Below, piece by piece: positions 28,205 to 37,368 of a stretch of DNA of 64,000 nt; the first letter of the stretch is position 1, and each line of letters starts with the position of its first letter. This DNA comes from Thioclava sp. GXIMD4216 (lineage in GTDB: Bacteria; Pseudomonadota; Alphaproteobacteria; Rhodobacterales; Rhodobacteraceae): contig NZ_CP149927.1 of NCBI RefSeq assembly GCF_037949285.1, positions 78,501-142,500 of the forward strand. The letters run 5' to 3'. The notes under the pieces were generated by a model. The model saw only the letters and a program-made list of their open reading frames with translations. It was not told the origin of the DNA and made no database searches. The translations under genes and the position numbers were made by a program.

Positions 28205-28670
28205 CCCCCTTCGTACCTCAAGGATGCACAGGCCCCTACGGGCGGAGCATCTTCGCATTCCTCAAGATGCGGCGCTCCTGTGCGCCGCATCTCGCCCCCT
28301 TCCCGCGACGGGGCGCCTTCTGTCGTTTTTTAATGCCCCAGAATGCGCGGCCAAGACTGCCTCTGGCATGGCCGCATAAGGCCGGATTCTTCGCGCTTCC
28401 CGCCCATCCCTGTTTCGGAACGAAGAACGCCCCATCGCATTCGCCCTCCGCACCTGCCGCTTTTCCAATCAGCCCGGCGGCCCTCCCCCGCGTCTCAGCG
28501 CCTTTCCTTTTCGCTCCTAGGGGCGGCAGATGGGGCGCAATAATGATGATAATTTAGGCGTCTCCCGCCCCGCCTTGCAAAACCACAGGCTACGGGCCTC
28601 TTTCGGTTGCCTCCCGGTTCCGGTCGTCCTCTGTGGTATACAAGATTGGACAACAAGGTGATCGACCAGC
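28205..28670. other. Intergenic region after the sugar ABC operon
   Basis: About 465 bp with no supported gene. A small hairpin (GCATCTT 28246-28252 with AAGATGC 28263-28269) may end the sugar operon. A GTATAC-centred site at 28635-28645, just before the next regulator, could be its own GntR-type operator. Confidence 0.5.
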
Positions 28671-29372
28671 GTGCCGACGGGAATAGAAACCACAATCCTG
28701 ACCGCTATCATCGAGGGGCGCCTGCCCCCCGGAAGCCGCCTCTCCGAAAACGAGCTGGCCGAAGCTTTTGCCGTTTCGCGCACCAAAATCCGTGAAGCTC
28801 TGCAACGTCTGGAAGCGCGCCACATCATCGCCTCCCGCCCGCGCAAGGGGTGGTTTGTCAATATTCCCGACGCGGAGGAGGCCGCGCAGGTCTTTGCGGC
28901 GCGGCGCTGTCTGGAATATGGCTATCTCGACACGGCCCCCAGCTTCACCCCCGAACAACTGGCTCCCATCCGCGCCCATATCGCAGAGGAACGCCAAGCC
29001 ATCGCCGCAGGCGACAAGGCACAACTGACCTATCTGATGGGCGATTTCCATGTCCGCATCATCGCGCAATCCGGCAACGAGGCGCTGACCGAAATCATGC
29101 GTGACCTGACGGCCCGTACCATCCTGATCTCGCTGCGTTACCAGTCCTCGCAAAATGCACTGGCCAGCCATGATGACCATGTCGCCATCCATGACGCCCT
29201 TTGTGCGGGCCGGATGAAAGACGCCGCCCGTCTGTCCTTCGAGCATCTCGAAGATGTCGAGAAGGGGCTGGCCATCGACATCGCGCCCACGCCGCTGGCG
29301 GCGCTCCGCTCTACCCTACGTCTCGATGCCGGAGACGATGGGAACAATCAACCAATCGGCATCCTCCAATAG
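28671..29372 (+). CDS. GntR-family regulator with FCD domain
   Basis: 233 residues from the GTG at 28671, which has AAGG 12-16 bp before it. The helix-turn-helix is SENELAEAFAVSRTKIREAL near 25-44, and the FCD domain follows with the His and Asp pattern DFHVRIIAQSGNEALTEI near 125. It stands 13 bp before the binding protein of an amino-acid ABC operon and is likely to control that operon. The effector is probably an amino acid or a breakdown product; that is inference. Confidence 0.85.
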   Translation: MPTGIETTILTAIIEGRLPPGSRLSENELAEAFAVSRTKIREALQRLEARHIIASRPRKGWFVNIPDAEEAAQVFAARRCLEYGYLDTAPSFTPEQLAPIRAHIAEERQAIAAGDKAQLTYLMGDFHVRIIAQSGNEALTEIMRDLTARTILISLRYQSSQNALASHDDHVAIHDALCAGRMKDAARLSFEHLEDVEKGLAIDIAPTPLAALRSTLRLDAGDDGNNQPIGILQ

Positions 29373-29385
29373 GGAACCCAAAGTT

Positions 29386-30171
29386 ATGATTACTAGACGC
29401 CTCCTACTGGCCGTTACCGCCTGCCTGACACTGGCCACCGCCCCGCAACTTGCCAGCGCCGACGGGCTTGCCGATATTGAAAAAGCCGGAACGCTGCGCG
29501 TGGCCGTGCCGCAGGATTTCCCGCCCTTCGGGTCGGTCGGGCTGGATATGAAACCGGCGGGCTATGATATCGATATGGCCGCGCTGATCGCCCAGAAGCT
29601 GGGCGTCAAACTGGAGTTGGTGCCGGTCACCTCGGCCAACCGTATCCCCTATCTCCAGACCGGCAAGGTCGATCTGGTGATCTCCTCCATGGGCAAAAAC
29701 GCCGAGCGCGAGGCCGTGATCGATTTCTCGACCGCCTATGCCCCGTTCTATAACGGTGTCTTTGCCCCTGCCGATCTGGCGATTGCCTCTGCCGATGATC
29801 TTTCGGGCAAGGTCGTCGGCGTCACCCGTGGTGCCATCGAGGATCTCGAGCTGTCGAAGATCGCGCCCCCGGAGGCCACGATCAAGCGCTACGAGGACAA
29901 TAACGGCACAATCTCGGCCTTCCTGTCGGGACAGGTCGACGCGATTGCCACCGGCAATGTCGTGGCTGCCGCTATTCTGGAGCGCAATCCACCGAAAAAG
30001 CCCGAGATGAAATTCCTCATCAAGAATTCGCCCTGCTATATCGGTCTGAACAAGAACGAGCCTGCGCTTCTGGCCAAGGTCGATGATATCATCGCCGCCG
30101 CCAAGACCGACGGCTCGCTGAACGCGATCAGCGAGAAATGGCTGGGCATGGATCTGCCTGCCGATCTGTAA
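29386..30171 (+). CDS. Polar amino-acid ABC binding protein
   Basis: 261 residues from the ATG at 29386. The signal peptide MITRRLLLAVTACLTLA ends near ASA at residue 25. The SBP_bac_3 fold is marked by GTLRVAVPQDFPPFGSVG near 36, YDIDMAALIAQKLGV near 61 and DLVISSMGKNAER near 97. The family serves polar or cationic amino acids. Four genes in order (binding protein, two permeases, ATPase) form the importer. Confidence 0.9.
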   Translation: MITRRLLLAVTACLTLATAPQLASADGLADIEKAGTLRVAVPQDFPPFGSVGLDMKPAGYDIDMAALIAQKLGVKLELVPVTSANRIPYLQTGKVDLVISSMGKNAEREAVIDFSTAYAPFYNGVFAPADLAIASADDLSGKVVGVTRGAIEDLELSKIAPPEATIKRYEDNNGTISAFLSGQVDAIATGNVVAAAILERNPPKKPEMKFLIKNSPCYIGLNKNEPALLAKVDDIIAAAKTDGSLNAISEKWLGMDLPADL

Positions 30172-30234
30172 CGCACAGACCGCCCCTCCGCGCGCCTCTT
30201 GCGCGGAGGCCCCCTTCCGCTGACGGACCTCCTC

Positions 30235-30912
30235 ATGACCTATCACTTCAACTTCGACTGGCTGGCCACCTATTGGCCGGTCTTCGTGTCGGGCGTCTGG
30301 ATGACCGTCCAGCTGATTGCCGTGGGCGGCACGGTCGGCATCGCGCTCGGCATCTTTTGCGCATGGGCCCGCAGCTCGGGGCCGCGCGGCCTTGGGGCCT
30401 GTGTTGCCATCTATGTCGAACTGATCCGCAACACACCCTTCCTGATCCAGCTGTTTTTCATCTTCTTCGGCCTGCCTGCGATCGGCATACAGATGAACGA
30501 GGTTGTGGCCGCAATGCTGGCGATGGTGATCAATCTGGGTGCCTATAGCGCCGAAATCATCCGTGCCGGGATCAAGGGCGTGGCCAAGGGGCAGTTCGAG
30601 GCAGGGGCCTCGCTGGCCATGAGCCCTGTCCAGACCTTCCGCCATATCGTTCTGGTGCCCGCATTGCAGAAGATCTGGCCCGCACTGGCAAGTCAGGTGG
30701 TGATCGTGATGCTGGGCTCTTCCGTGGTCAGCCAGATTGCTGTCGAAGACCTGACCTATGCCGCGAATTTCGCCCAATCACGCAGCTTCCGTGCCTTCGA
30801 GGCCTATTTCGTGTCCACCGCCATCTATCTGGCGCTGGCCATAACCTTACGCCTGATCCTAATGCAGATCGGCCATCGCATCTTCGCCACCCGCCGGAGG
30901 GCCGCCCGATGA
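30235..30912 (+). CDS. Amino-acid ABC permease 1 (HisM/GlnP class)
   Basis: 225 residues from the ATG at 30235; a TTG at 30199 in the same frame has no better ribosome site. Five helices and the EAA loop region FEAGASLAMSPVQTFRHIVL near 122 are visible. The substrate-channel block ELIRNTPFLIQLFFIFFGLP lies near 62. The stop overlaps the next start (ATGA). Confidence 0.88.
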   Translation: MTYHFNFDWLATYWPVFVSGVWMTVQLIAVGGTVGIALGIFCAWARSSGPRGLGACVAIYVELIRNTPFLIQLFFIFFGLPAIGIQMNEVVAAMLAMVINLGAYSAEIIRAGIKGVAKGQFEAGASLAMSPVQTFRHIVLVPALQKIWPALASQVVIVMLGSSVVSQIAVEDLTYAANFAQSRSFRAFEAYFVSTAIYLALAITLRLILMQIGHRIFATRRRAAR

Positions 30913-31565
30913 TCCAGTTCACCCTCACGGATATTTTCTGGCAGCTTCTTCTTGCCACCCGCTGGACGATCCTGCTGTCGCTTGTCTCCTTTATCGGTGG
31001 CGGCCTGTTGGGGGTTATCCTGCTGTTCGGCCGCATCGGCAAATTCGCCATGCTGCGCCGGATGATCCACCTGTATACGGAACTGTTTCAGGGCACACCG
31101 CTGCTGATGCAGCTCTTTCTGGCCTTTTTCGGTCTGGGTCTCGTCGGCATCGAGGTCTCGCCCTGGGTTGCGGCGGCCACAGCCCTGATCTTATGGACCG
31201 CCGCCTTTCTGGTGGAAATCTGGCGCGGTTGCGTCGAGGCCATCCCGAAAGGACAGTGGGAAGCCTCCGCGTCTCTGGGCATGACCTATGTCGAACAGAT
31301 GCGCCATATCATCCTGCCGCAGGCATTGCGCATCTCCATCCCGCCGACCGTCGGCTTTTCGGTACAGGTGATCAAGGGCACGGCGCTGACCTCGATCATC
31401 GGCTTTGTCGAGGTCACCAAGGCCGGCACCGTACTGACCAATGCAACCTATATGCCCTTTACCGTCTATGGTCTGGTGGCGCTGATCTACTTCGCGCTGT
31501 GTTTCCCGCTCTCGTTCAGCGCCCGCATCCTTGAAAGGAAGATGAATGTCTCTCATCGACATTGA
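30909..31565 (+). CDS. Amino-acid ABC permease 2
   Basis: 218 residues with the same HisM-class pattern: ELFQGTPLLMQLFLAFFGLG near 58 and WEASASLGMTYVEQMRHIIL near 117. It pairs with the preceding permease as a heterodimer. It overlaps the ATPase gene by 20 bp. Confidence 0.88.
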   Translation: MIQFTLTDIFWQLLLATRWTILLSLVSFIGGGLLGVILLFGRIGKFAMLRRMIHLYTELFQGTPLLMQLFLAFFGLGLVGIEVSPWVAAATALILWTAAFLVEIWRGCVEAIPKGQWEASASLGMTYVEQMRHIILPQALRISIPPTVGFSVQVIKGTALTSIIGFVEVTKAGTVLTNATYMPFTVYGLVALIYFALCFPLSFSARILERKMNVSHRH

Positions 31566-32271
31566 CGCCCTGCGCAAAAGCTACGGCACCAACGAAGTGC
31601 TCAAGGGGATCGACCTGCATATCGAGAAAGGCGAGGTCATTGCCCTGATCGGCAAATCGGGGTCGGGGAAATCCACGCTCTTGCGCTGCATCAACGGGCT
31701 TGAAACCATCAATGAGGGCGCGATTTCCGTCGCAGGCGAGCAGCTTCTGCAGGACGACCTGCACCTGAGAGCGCTACGCCAGAAGGTTGGCATGATCTTC
31801 CAGCAGTTCAACCTCTTTCCCCACAAGACCGCAGGCGAAAACGTGATGCTGGCCCAGCAGGTCGTGAAAAAACGGTCCCGCAGCGAGGCCGAGGCTATGG
31901 CCCGCAGGATGCTGGAGCGCGTCGGGCTCGGGGCGAAATTCGACGCCTATCCCGACCAGCTTTCCGGCGGACAGCAACAGCGTGTGGCGATTGCACGGGC
32001 GCTGGCAATGGAGCCGATGGCCCTGCTATGTGACGAGGTCACCTCGGCGCTGGATCCCGAACTGGTGGCCGAGGTGCTACAGGTGGTGCGCGATCTGGCC
32101 GCCGAAGGGATGACCCTTGTCATGGTCACCCACGAGATGGCCTTCGCCCGTGATGTCTGTTCGCGGCTCGTCTTCATGCATGAGGGCCGCATCCACGAGA
32201 TCGGTGCCCCCGAGGAGGTGTTCGCAAACCCCAAGACACCGGAATTGCGTAGCTTTATCGGGATGCATTAA
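31546..32271 (+). CDS. Amino-acid ABC ATPase (GlnQ class)
   Basis: 241 residues. Walker A is GKSGSGKSTLL near 37, the signature LSGGQQQRVAIARAL near 142, and Walker B ALLCDEVTSALD near 164. The Cys in place of the common Leu or Phe in Walker B is tolerated in the class. It ends the operon. Confidence 0.92.
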   Translation: MSLIDIDALRKSYGTNEVLKGIDLHIEKGEVIALIGKSGSGKSTLLRCINGLETINEGAISVAGEQLLQDDLHLRALRQKVGMIFQQFNLFPHKTAGENVMLAQQVVKKRSRSEAEAMARRMLERVGLGAKFDAYPDQLSGGQQQRVAIARALAMEPMALLCDEVTSALDPELVAEVLQVVRDLAAEGMTLVMVTHEMAFARDVCSRLVFMHEGRIHEIGAPEEVFANPKTPELRSFIGMH

Positions 32272-32404
32272 AGCCTCTCCGGCCAGACAAAACCGTGCAT
32301 TGCAGGCACGCGCCCCTGATTGCGACCGATGGCCTCCATCGTGCCGCGCGGTGCCGGATGGGCATCATGACCCGCGCAAGATGCCGGATCCCGCCGGAAG
32401 GGGG

Positions 32405-33064
32405 CTACTCTGCGGCGGAGAAACATCCGTAGGGATGCGGGCGGTGGCGGCTTGCCATTGCATGGGCCAGCCCCGCCACAGAACTTGCGGCCATCTTGCT
32501 CATGACGGCCGCGCGATGAACCTCTATCGTCTTGATCGACAGGTCCATGTCGCTGGCCATGACCTTGTTGGGCTTGCCCTCCAATATGCCCTCCAGCACC
32601 TCGCGTTCCCGCCCGCTCAGGCGGGCCAGCCGCGCCTCCAGCCGCTGTTGTCCGGCCAGAACATCCAGTCGCGCGGGTGCCAGCCGTAACGCGCGCTCGG
32701 TCACATCCAGCAGATGCTGTTCCTTGAAAGGCTTTTCGATAAAGTCATCCGCGCCCGCCTTCAACGCCTCGACCGCCATCTGCACATCGCCATGCCCCGT
32801 CACGATCAGGATCGGCAGCACGAAGGATCTGGCGCGGAGATGACGCAGCAGTTCCAGCCCGCTCATTCCCGGCATGCGTATATCCATCACCAGCACCGCA
32901 GGCGGCAGCGGTAACAGGTCCGGCAGCGCCTCCAGAAAGGCCTGCCCACTGTCCCAAAGCCGCACCTCATGGCCCACCGACGCAAAGAGAAAGCGCAGCG
33001 ATTGCCGGAACCCCTCGTCATCATCGATACTCCAGATCAGCGGCTCCCTGTCGCACTGGCACAT
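32405..33064 (-). CDS. FixJ/TtrR-type response regulator
   Basis: 219 residues from the ATG at 33064. The receiver domain has acidic residues in SIDDDEG, the phosphoacceptor Asp in VLVMDIRMPG near 61, and Lys in FIEKPF near 111. The LuxR helix-turn-helix (LSGREREVLEGILEGKPNKV) spans about 150-210. It overlaps the sensor kinase gene by 28 bp. It should be phosphorylated by that kinase and would be expected to control the cytochrome gene further upstream. Confidence 0.9.
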   Translation of the reverse strand: MCQCDREPLIWSIDDDEGFRQSLRFLFASVGHEVRLWDSGQAFLEALPDLLPLPPAVLVMDIRMPGMSGLELLRHLRARSFVLPILIVTGHGDVQMAVEALKAGADDFIEKPFKEQHLLDVTERALRLAPARLDVLAGQQRLEARLARLSGREREVLEGILEGKPNKVMASDMDLSIKTIEVHRAAVMSKMAASSVAGLAHAMASRHRPHPYGCFSAAE

Positions 33065-34854
33065 GGCCGACCCTCCTGTGATGCCAGACTGGCGGGCAGG
33101 ACAAAGCACATCCTCACGCCCCCTCCCGCTGCGGTCTCGGCCCAAAGCCGCCCGCCATGACTTTCGATAATCGTGCGACAGATCGGCAAACCAAGCCCGA
33201 GCCCTGTCGCCTTGGTGGTGAAAAACGGGTCGAAAAGCTGTGCGGCGGCGGCCTCTGTCAGCCCCGTGCCGTGATCGCGGAGCGTGACCACGACCTTGCC
33301 TCCCCTGACACTGGTGGCCAGAACAATATCGCGCGGCCCCGTCGCCTGCGGCGCGGCCTCTGTGGCCTCCAGCGCGTTCTGTAACAGGTTGAGCAGCACC
33401 TGTTCGACCTCGACCCGATCCGCCAGAACGGCAGGCAGATCCGCGGCCAGTTCCAGACGGAGCGGAATATCGTGTCGTGCCGTGGCTGCGGTGAAAAACT
33501 CGACCACCTCACGCAGGACCACATTCAGGTCGAGCGGGCCGCGTTGCGCATCACGACGATGCAGGAAGCCACGGACCCGTCGCAGAATGGCCCCCGCGCG
33601 TTCGGCCTGACCGGCAATCCCGCGCGTGCCGTGGCGCAAGAAGGCCGGATCGGGCTGACCACGGTCGAGGACGCGGGTCAGCCCTTCGGCATAATTGGCA
33701 ATCGCGGCCAGAGGCTGGTTCAACTCATGCGCGATAGACGAGGCCATTTCGCCCACGATCCCCAGCCGCGCATACTGGTTGCGTTCCTCAAGGTGCTTTT
33801 GCGCGCTCCGCTCGGCCTTCTCCCGCTCGGCGCTTTCACGCCGGAGTTCCGCCGTGCGGCGACGCACCAGAATCTCGACCCGTGCCCCGTGTATCGCCCA
33901 CAGCGCCAGCGCCAGACTTGCCGCAAGCACCCATTGCCAATGGGCCAGAAGATACTGCCGCACCCCCGGCGGATCGAGCGAGGCATAGGGGCCGATATGC
34001 AGCGCCCGCAACAGGGTATGGACAGGCGTATAATCCTCCGGTGCCGTCCATGCCTGCCCGGCGGTTTCGGGCATGGCCAGCAAGGCGGTGGCCACGGTCT
34101 TGGCAAGACGTTCATCGCTGCCCGCCAGCCGTGCAAAGGGCCAGTCGGGATAAAGGCGCGAGGAAAGCTGACAGGGAAAACCGGCACTCTGGCGCGCGCC
34201 CACAACCGCAAACTCCGCCCGACCGATATGCCCCCGCGCGATTTCATCCTCGAGCATACAGGCCCGCAGCACCGCAGCATCTGCGCGCCCCTCGCGCAGG
34301 GCCGTGATCACATGGTCCATCGGAAAGCCTGTCTCGACCAATGCGGCAAGACGGTCAGAGGGGACGCCTGCGCGGCGCAGTTCCTGCGCGGCAACCTGCC
34401 AGCCGCCAAACGCCTCCGTACTGACCACGGCAAGCCGCGCCGAGGCAAGATCGGACAGACGGGTGGCATGTCCGGGACGGTTTCGCACAATCACCGCAGA
34501 CCCGACCGTATCGGTAGGATAAGCGCGGTCGAAGCTTTGCAAGGTCGCGATACGGGTGACCCCGAACCGCGCTTCCAGCGTGAGATAATGGCCGGGATTG
34601 GTGATGACGAAATCAAGCTGGCCCGCTGCAACCGCCTTGGTCAGCCCCCCCAGATCAAGCGGCACAAGCACGACATCCGCCTGCGGCAGAGCCTTTGCCA
34701 GTCTCGCCACGGTCGGCGCGAAATCCTGCCGCGCCCGCGCAGCCCCCTGAAAGGCCAGCACCCCCACACGAATATCCTGCGCCGCCGCAGGCAAAGCCAC
34801 GACAAGAAAAAGCGCCGCCAGAAGGCCGCGCAGGGCGGAATGCACAGTAAGCAT
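33037..34854 (-). CDS. TtrS-like sensor histidine kinase with PhnD-type periplasmic domain
   Basis: About 605 residues from the ATG at 34854, which begins a signal-like segment (LRGLLAALFLVVALPAAAQ). A periplasmic PhnD/phosphonate-type binding domain follows (DIRVGVLAFQG to about residue 290). A membrane helix near 320 (WVLAASLALALWAIHGA) leads to a coiled segment and a HisKA core with the phospho-acceptor His in SSIAHELNQPLAAIANYAEG near 385. The ATPase domain carries GLGLGLPICRTI. The layout is that of TtrS/ThsS, sensors of tetrathionate and thiosulfate. The TsdA-like cytochrome gene upstream fits this signal. Confidence 0.85.
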   Translation of the reverse strand: MLTVHSALRGLLAALFLVVALPAAAQDIRVGVLAFQGAARARQDFAPTVARLAKALPQADVVLVPLDLGGLTKAVAAGQLDFVITNPGHYLTLEARFGVTRIATLQSFDRAYPTDTVGSAVIVRNRPGHATRLSDLASARLAVVSTEAFGGWQVAAQELRRAGVPSDRLAALVETGFPMDHVITALREGRADAAVLRACMLEDEIARGHIGRAEFAVVGARQSAGFPCQLSSRLYPDWPFARLAGSDERLAKTVATALLAMPETAGQAWTAPEDYTPVHTLLRALHIGPYASLDPPGVRQYLLAHWQWVLAASLALALWAIHGARVEILVRRRTAELRRESAEREKAERSAQKHLEERNQYARLGIVGEMASSIAHELNQPLAAIANYAEGLTRVLDRGQPDPAFLRHGTRGIAGQAERAGAILRRVRGFLHRRDAQRGPLDLNVVLREVVEFFTAATARHDIPLRLELAADLPAVLADRVEVEQVLLNLLQNALEATEAAPQATGPRDIVLATSVRGGKVVVTLRDHGTGLTEAAAAQLFDPFFTTKATGLGLGLPICRTIIESHGGRLWAETAAGGGVRMCFVLPASLASQEGRPCASATGSR

Positions 34855-34969
34855 GCCCACAGAATGCCGCAATCGGGCAGATCGCACTTTGCTCTGTGTC
34901 AATATCCGGTCGGCAAACCTCTTGCCGTAACGGGGGTGTTACAGCGGTCGTGACCGGAGGCCTGCCGCT

Positions 34970-34997
34970 CCAAAGCCGCCCTAGCGGACGGCTTTGG
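34970..34997 (-). terminator. Hairpin between the cytochrome and sensor genes
   Basis: CCAAAGCCG and CGGCTTTGG are perfect 9-bp arms around a 10-base loop, just past the cytochrome stop on the minus strand. There is no strong T run, so it may be a weak or partial terminator that lowers sensor expression. Confidence 0.5.
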
Positions 34998-35011
34998 ACC
35001 CGGACATAGCG

Positions 35012-37099
35012 TCAGTACCGCGCATCGAAGGGCTTGGGATCTTTGAGCCAGTCATTGACCTTACCGGCAAAATCGGGCCGCGGCATGTGGGTGAAATACT
35101 CCGCCACATCGACCGCGTCCTGATCGCTCAGCCCCCCTTGCCCCAGCGGGAAACCGTCATGCATCGCAATCGGCATATTATGTTTGACGAAAGCTGCCGC
35201 TTTGAAGGTCCGTGCCATGCCCGCCCCGATATTGAAGGATTCCGCCCCCCAGAGCGGCGGATAGACCACCCGCCCCTCGGCATCCTTCACGCCCTCGCCC
35301 TGCGCGCCGTGGCAGGCGGCACATTGCGCGGTATAGATCTGCGCGCCGCGTTCGGGATCAGGGGTCAGCGAGGTGTCGATCTTGCCGATCCCGCGCCCCT
35401 CGACCTTGTCCTCAGGGCGGGTTTTGCCGCGCATCCAGTCGTAATAGGCAAGGAAGGCCGCCATTTCGGCACTGTCTCTGGCCAGAGGCTTGCCATTCAT
35501 CGACCGCTGGAAACAGCCATTGATACGCTCCTGCATATCGATCACCTTGCCGGGCCGCGTCATATAGGTGGGAAAGAAGGCGGTGACACCGACATAGGGC
35601 GAGCCATCGGCCACGGTCCCCGCATTGAGGTGGCACGATGTGCAGTTCAGCTTGTCACCCACATGGTCGGGAAGCAGATCGCGGGTTTCGGCATTGAGCC
35701 GCATCCCATAGACCAGTTCTTCGGCATTGGGCGCATCCAGCAGCCCCCGCAGGCGCGGCGTGACAAAGCTTGACGCATCCACCGACGGGTCCAGCGCCTT
35801 GCGGGCTTGCGCCACCTGCGCCGTTGTGACCGGCGGAGCGCCCGCCCCCCAGTTCTCGCGCAGGAAGCTGAGGATCTCGGCAATCTCGTCATCCCCCAGC
35901 CGTGCGAAGGACGGCATATGGAAGGCGCGCGGATGGGTCTGGGTCTGTGCGCTGGCCCCGCCGGTCAGGGTGATGTGCAAAAGCGTGGCAGGATCGCGCG
36001 CGGCAATGGTGTGATTGCCGGCGAAGGGCGGGAACACGCCGGGCACGCCGGCCCCGTTCGGTCTGTGGCAATCCGAGCAGAACTGCATATAGCCCACCCC
36101 CCCCGCCGTGGTATAGGTCGTCAGCGGCACGGGCGCGCCAGTGGGCACCTCATCGGCCTGCCGCACAGCAGCGCCAGAGGGAAGGCTGTCCATATAGACG
36201 GCCATCGCTGTCAGATCGGCGTCGCTGATATGCTGGGTCGAATGCGAGATCACATCGACCATGCTGCCCGACACCGTGCCGAAACGGTTCTGCCCCGTTT
36301 TCAGTAGCTCGACCATATCGGGCACGCTCCACAGGTTGCGCAGCGAGACCGCGTTCCAGTGTTCCACCTCGGCACCGGCCAGAAACCTGTCCCCCTTGGG
36401 CCCCGTGCCATCCATAGTGACTTCCTGAAAACCTATGCCACGCGGCGTGTGGCAGGCTCCGCAATGCCCCAGCCCCTGCACGAGATAGGCCCCGCGGTTC
36501 CATTGTGCACTCTGCGCCGGATCAGCGGCAAAGGGGGTCTTTTGCAGGAAAGCCGTATTCCATAACCCCAAGCCCCAGCGCTGGTTGAACGGAAAACCGA
36601 GCGCGGTGCGCGGCGGAGTGTCCTTCACCGGTTCCAGCCCCTGCCGGAGATAGGCCCACAGCGCCCCCATATCCGCCGCGCTCATTTTCGCATAGGACGG
36701 ATAAGGCATGGCCGGATAGAGATTATGCCCGTCCTTTGCCACCCCCTTGCGCATCGCACGATCGAATTCGGCAAAACTCCATGCCCCGATACCGGCCTCC
36801 GGATCGGGGGTGATATTGGTCGAATAGATCGTCCCCATCGGGCTTTCCAAAGCCAGCCCGCCCGCCATTTCGGCCCCGCCTCTGGCCGTGTGACAGGCCA
36901 CACAATCGCCCAACTCGGCAATGTAGCGCCCCTGCGCGACCAGCGCCGTAGGCGCCTCGCCCGCAAAGCCCGGCGAAAGTTCCGGATCCAGCGCGGGGGG
37001 CTGGAGCGCCCAAAGCACCCCTCCCCCGATCACAAGCGCCACTGCACCGGCCCCATATGCGAGCCGTTTCCTGACTGATACCGCTGCCTGCCGTGCCAT
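35012..37099 (-). CDS. Five-haem cytochrome c: AdhB-like three-haem part fused to a TsdA-like thiosulfate dehydrogenase part
   Basis: 695 residues. An N-terminal helix (residues 13-33, after KR) should anchor it in the membrane facing the periplasm. CxxCH motifs begin at Cys 66, 213, 341, 486 and 593. Residues 50-430 resemble the three-haem subunit of alcohol and gluconate dehydrogenases, which hands electrons to quinone. Residues 440-690 resemble TsdA, which joins two thiosulfates to tetrathionate. The TsdA-type cysteine, which serves as axial haem ligand in Allochromatium TsdA, is present in INGCFQRSMNG (Cys 529). GAGGA precedes the ATG. Direction of the reaction cannot be read from sequence. 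Normal TsdA proteins have only the two-haem part. Confidence 0.85.
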   Translation of the reverse strand: MARQAAVSVRKRLAYGAGAVALVIGGGVLWALQPPALDPELSPGFAGEAPTALVAQGRYIAELGDCVACHTARGGAEMAGGLALESPMGTIYSTNITPDPEAGIGAWSFAEFDRAMRKGVAKDGHNLYPAMPYPSYAKMSAADMGALWAYLRQGLEPVKDTPPRTALGFPFNQRWGLGLWNTAFLQKTPFAADPAQSAQWNRGAYLVQGLGHCGACHTPRGIGFQEVTMDGTGPKGDRFLAGAEVEHWNAVSLRNLWSVPDMVELLKTGQNRFGTVSGSMVDVISHSTQHISDADLTAMAVYMDSLPSGAAVRQADEVPTGAPVPLTTYTTAGGVGYMQFCSDCHRPNGAGVPGVFPPFAGNHTIAARDPATLLHITLTGGASAQTQTHPRAFHMPSFARLGDDEIAEILSFLRENWGAGAPPVTTAQVAQARKALDPSVDASSFVTPRLRGLLDAPNAEELVYGMRLNAETRDLLPDHVGDKLNCTSCHLNAGTVADGSPYVGVTAFFPTYMTRPGKVIDMQERINGCFQRSMNGKPLARDSAEMAAFLAYYDWMRGKTRPEDKVEGRGIGKIDTSLTPDPERGAQIYTAQCAACHGAQGEGVKDAEGRVVYPPLWGAESFNIGAGMARTFKAAAFVKHNMPIAMHDGFPLGQGGLSDQDAVDVAEYFTHMPRPDFAGKVNDWLKDPKPFDARY

Positions 37100-37186
37100 A
37101 TGTGTGTCCTCGCGGATATGCTGCTGGGTCCCCAGAGCCTACCGCCCGTCAACCGCTCCGGCAATTTGGGGGTAACCCGCAGGCGG

Positions 37187-37202
37187 TTAGGGTTTACCCT
37201 AA
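37187..37202. promoter_or_regulatory. Palindrome before the five-haem cytochrome gene
   Basis: TTAGGGTTTACCCTAA has perfect 7-bp arms around TT. It is centred about 95 bp before the cytochrome start, a distance typical of response-regulator activator sites. A related GGGTAACCC lies at 37170-37178. Confidence 0.5.
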
Positions 37203-37296
37203 GCCGCACGGGGCCGCAGCACCCAGGCCAGAGCGCCCCACCATTCAAGACCCCTCTTCAAGAATTGGACAGAAACACAGGTCGCGCTGGACCTTT

Positions 37297-37321
37297 CCAA
37301 TATAGGAACCATATTGGTTCC
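37297..37321. promoter_or_regulatory. Two overlapping palindromes before the Tat hydrolase gene
   Basis: CCAATAT-N7-ATATTGG (37297-37317) overlaps GGAACC-ATATT-GGTTCC (37305-37321). The pair is about 50-70 bp before the ATG at 37369, so one protein may bind in two registers or two proteins may compete. Confidence 0.45.
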
Positions 37322-37368
37322 AGTAATGGCGGCCAACCGGCACGCGCAATCACAGCACAGGTATCCTC

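Noticed and set aside
33472..34953. Plus-strand open frame of 493 codons
   Set aside because: It lies wholly opposite the TtrS-like kinase gene; in GC-rich DNA long antisense frames arise from codon bias.
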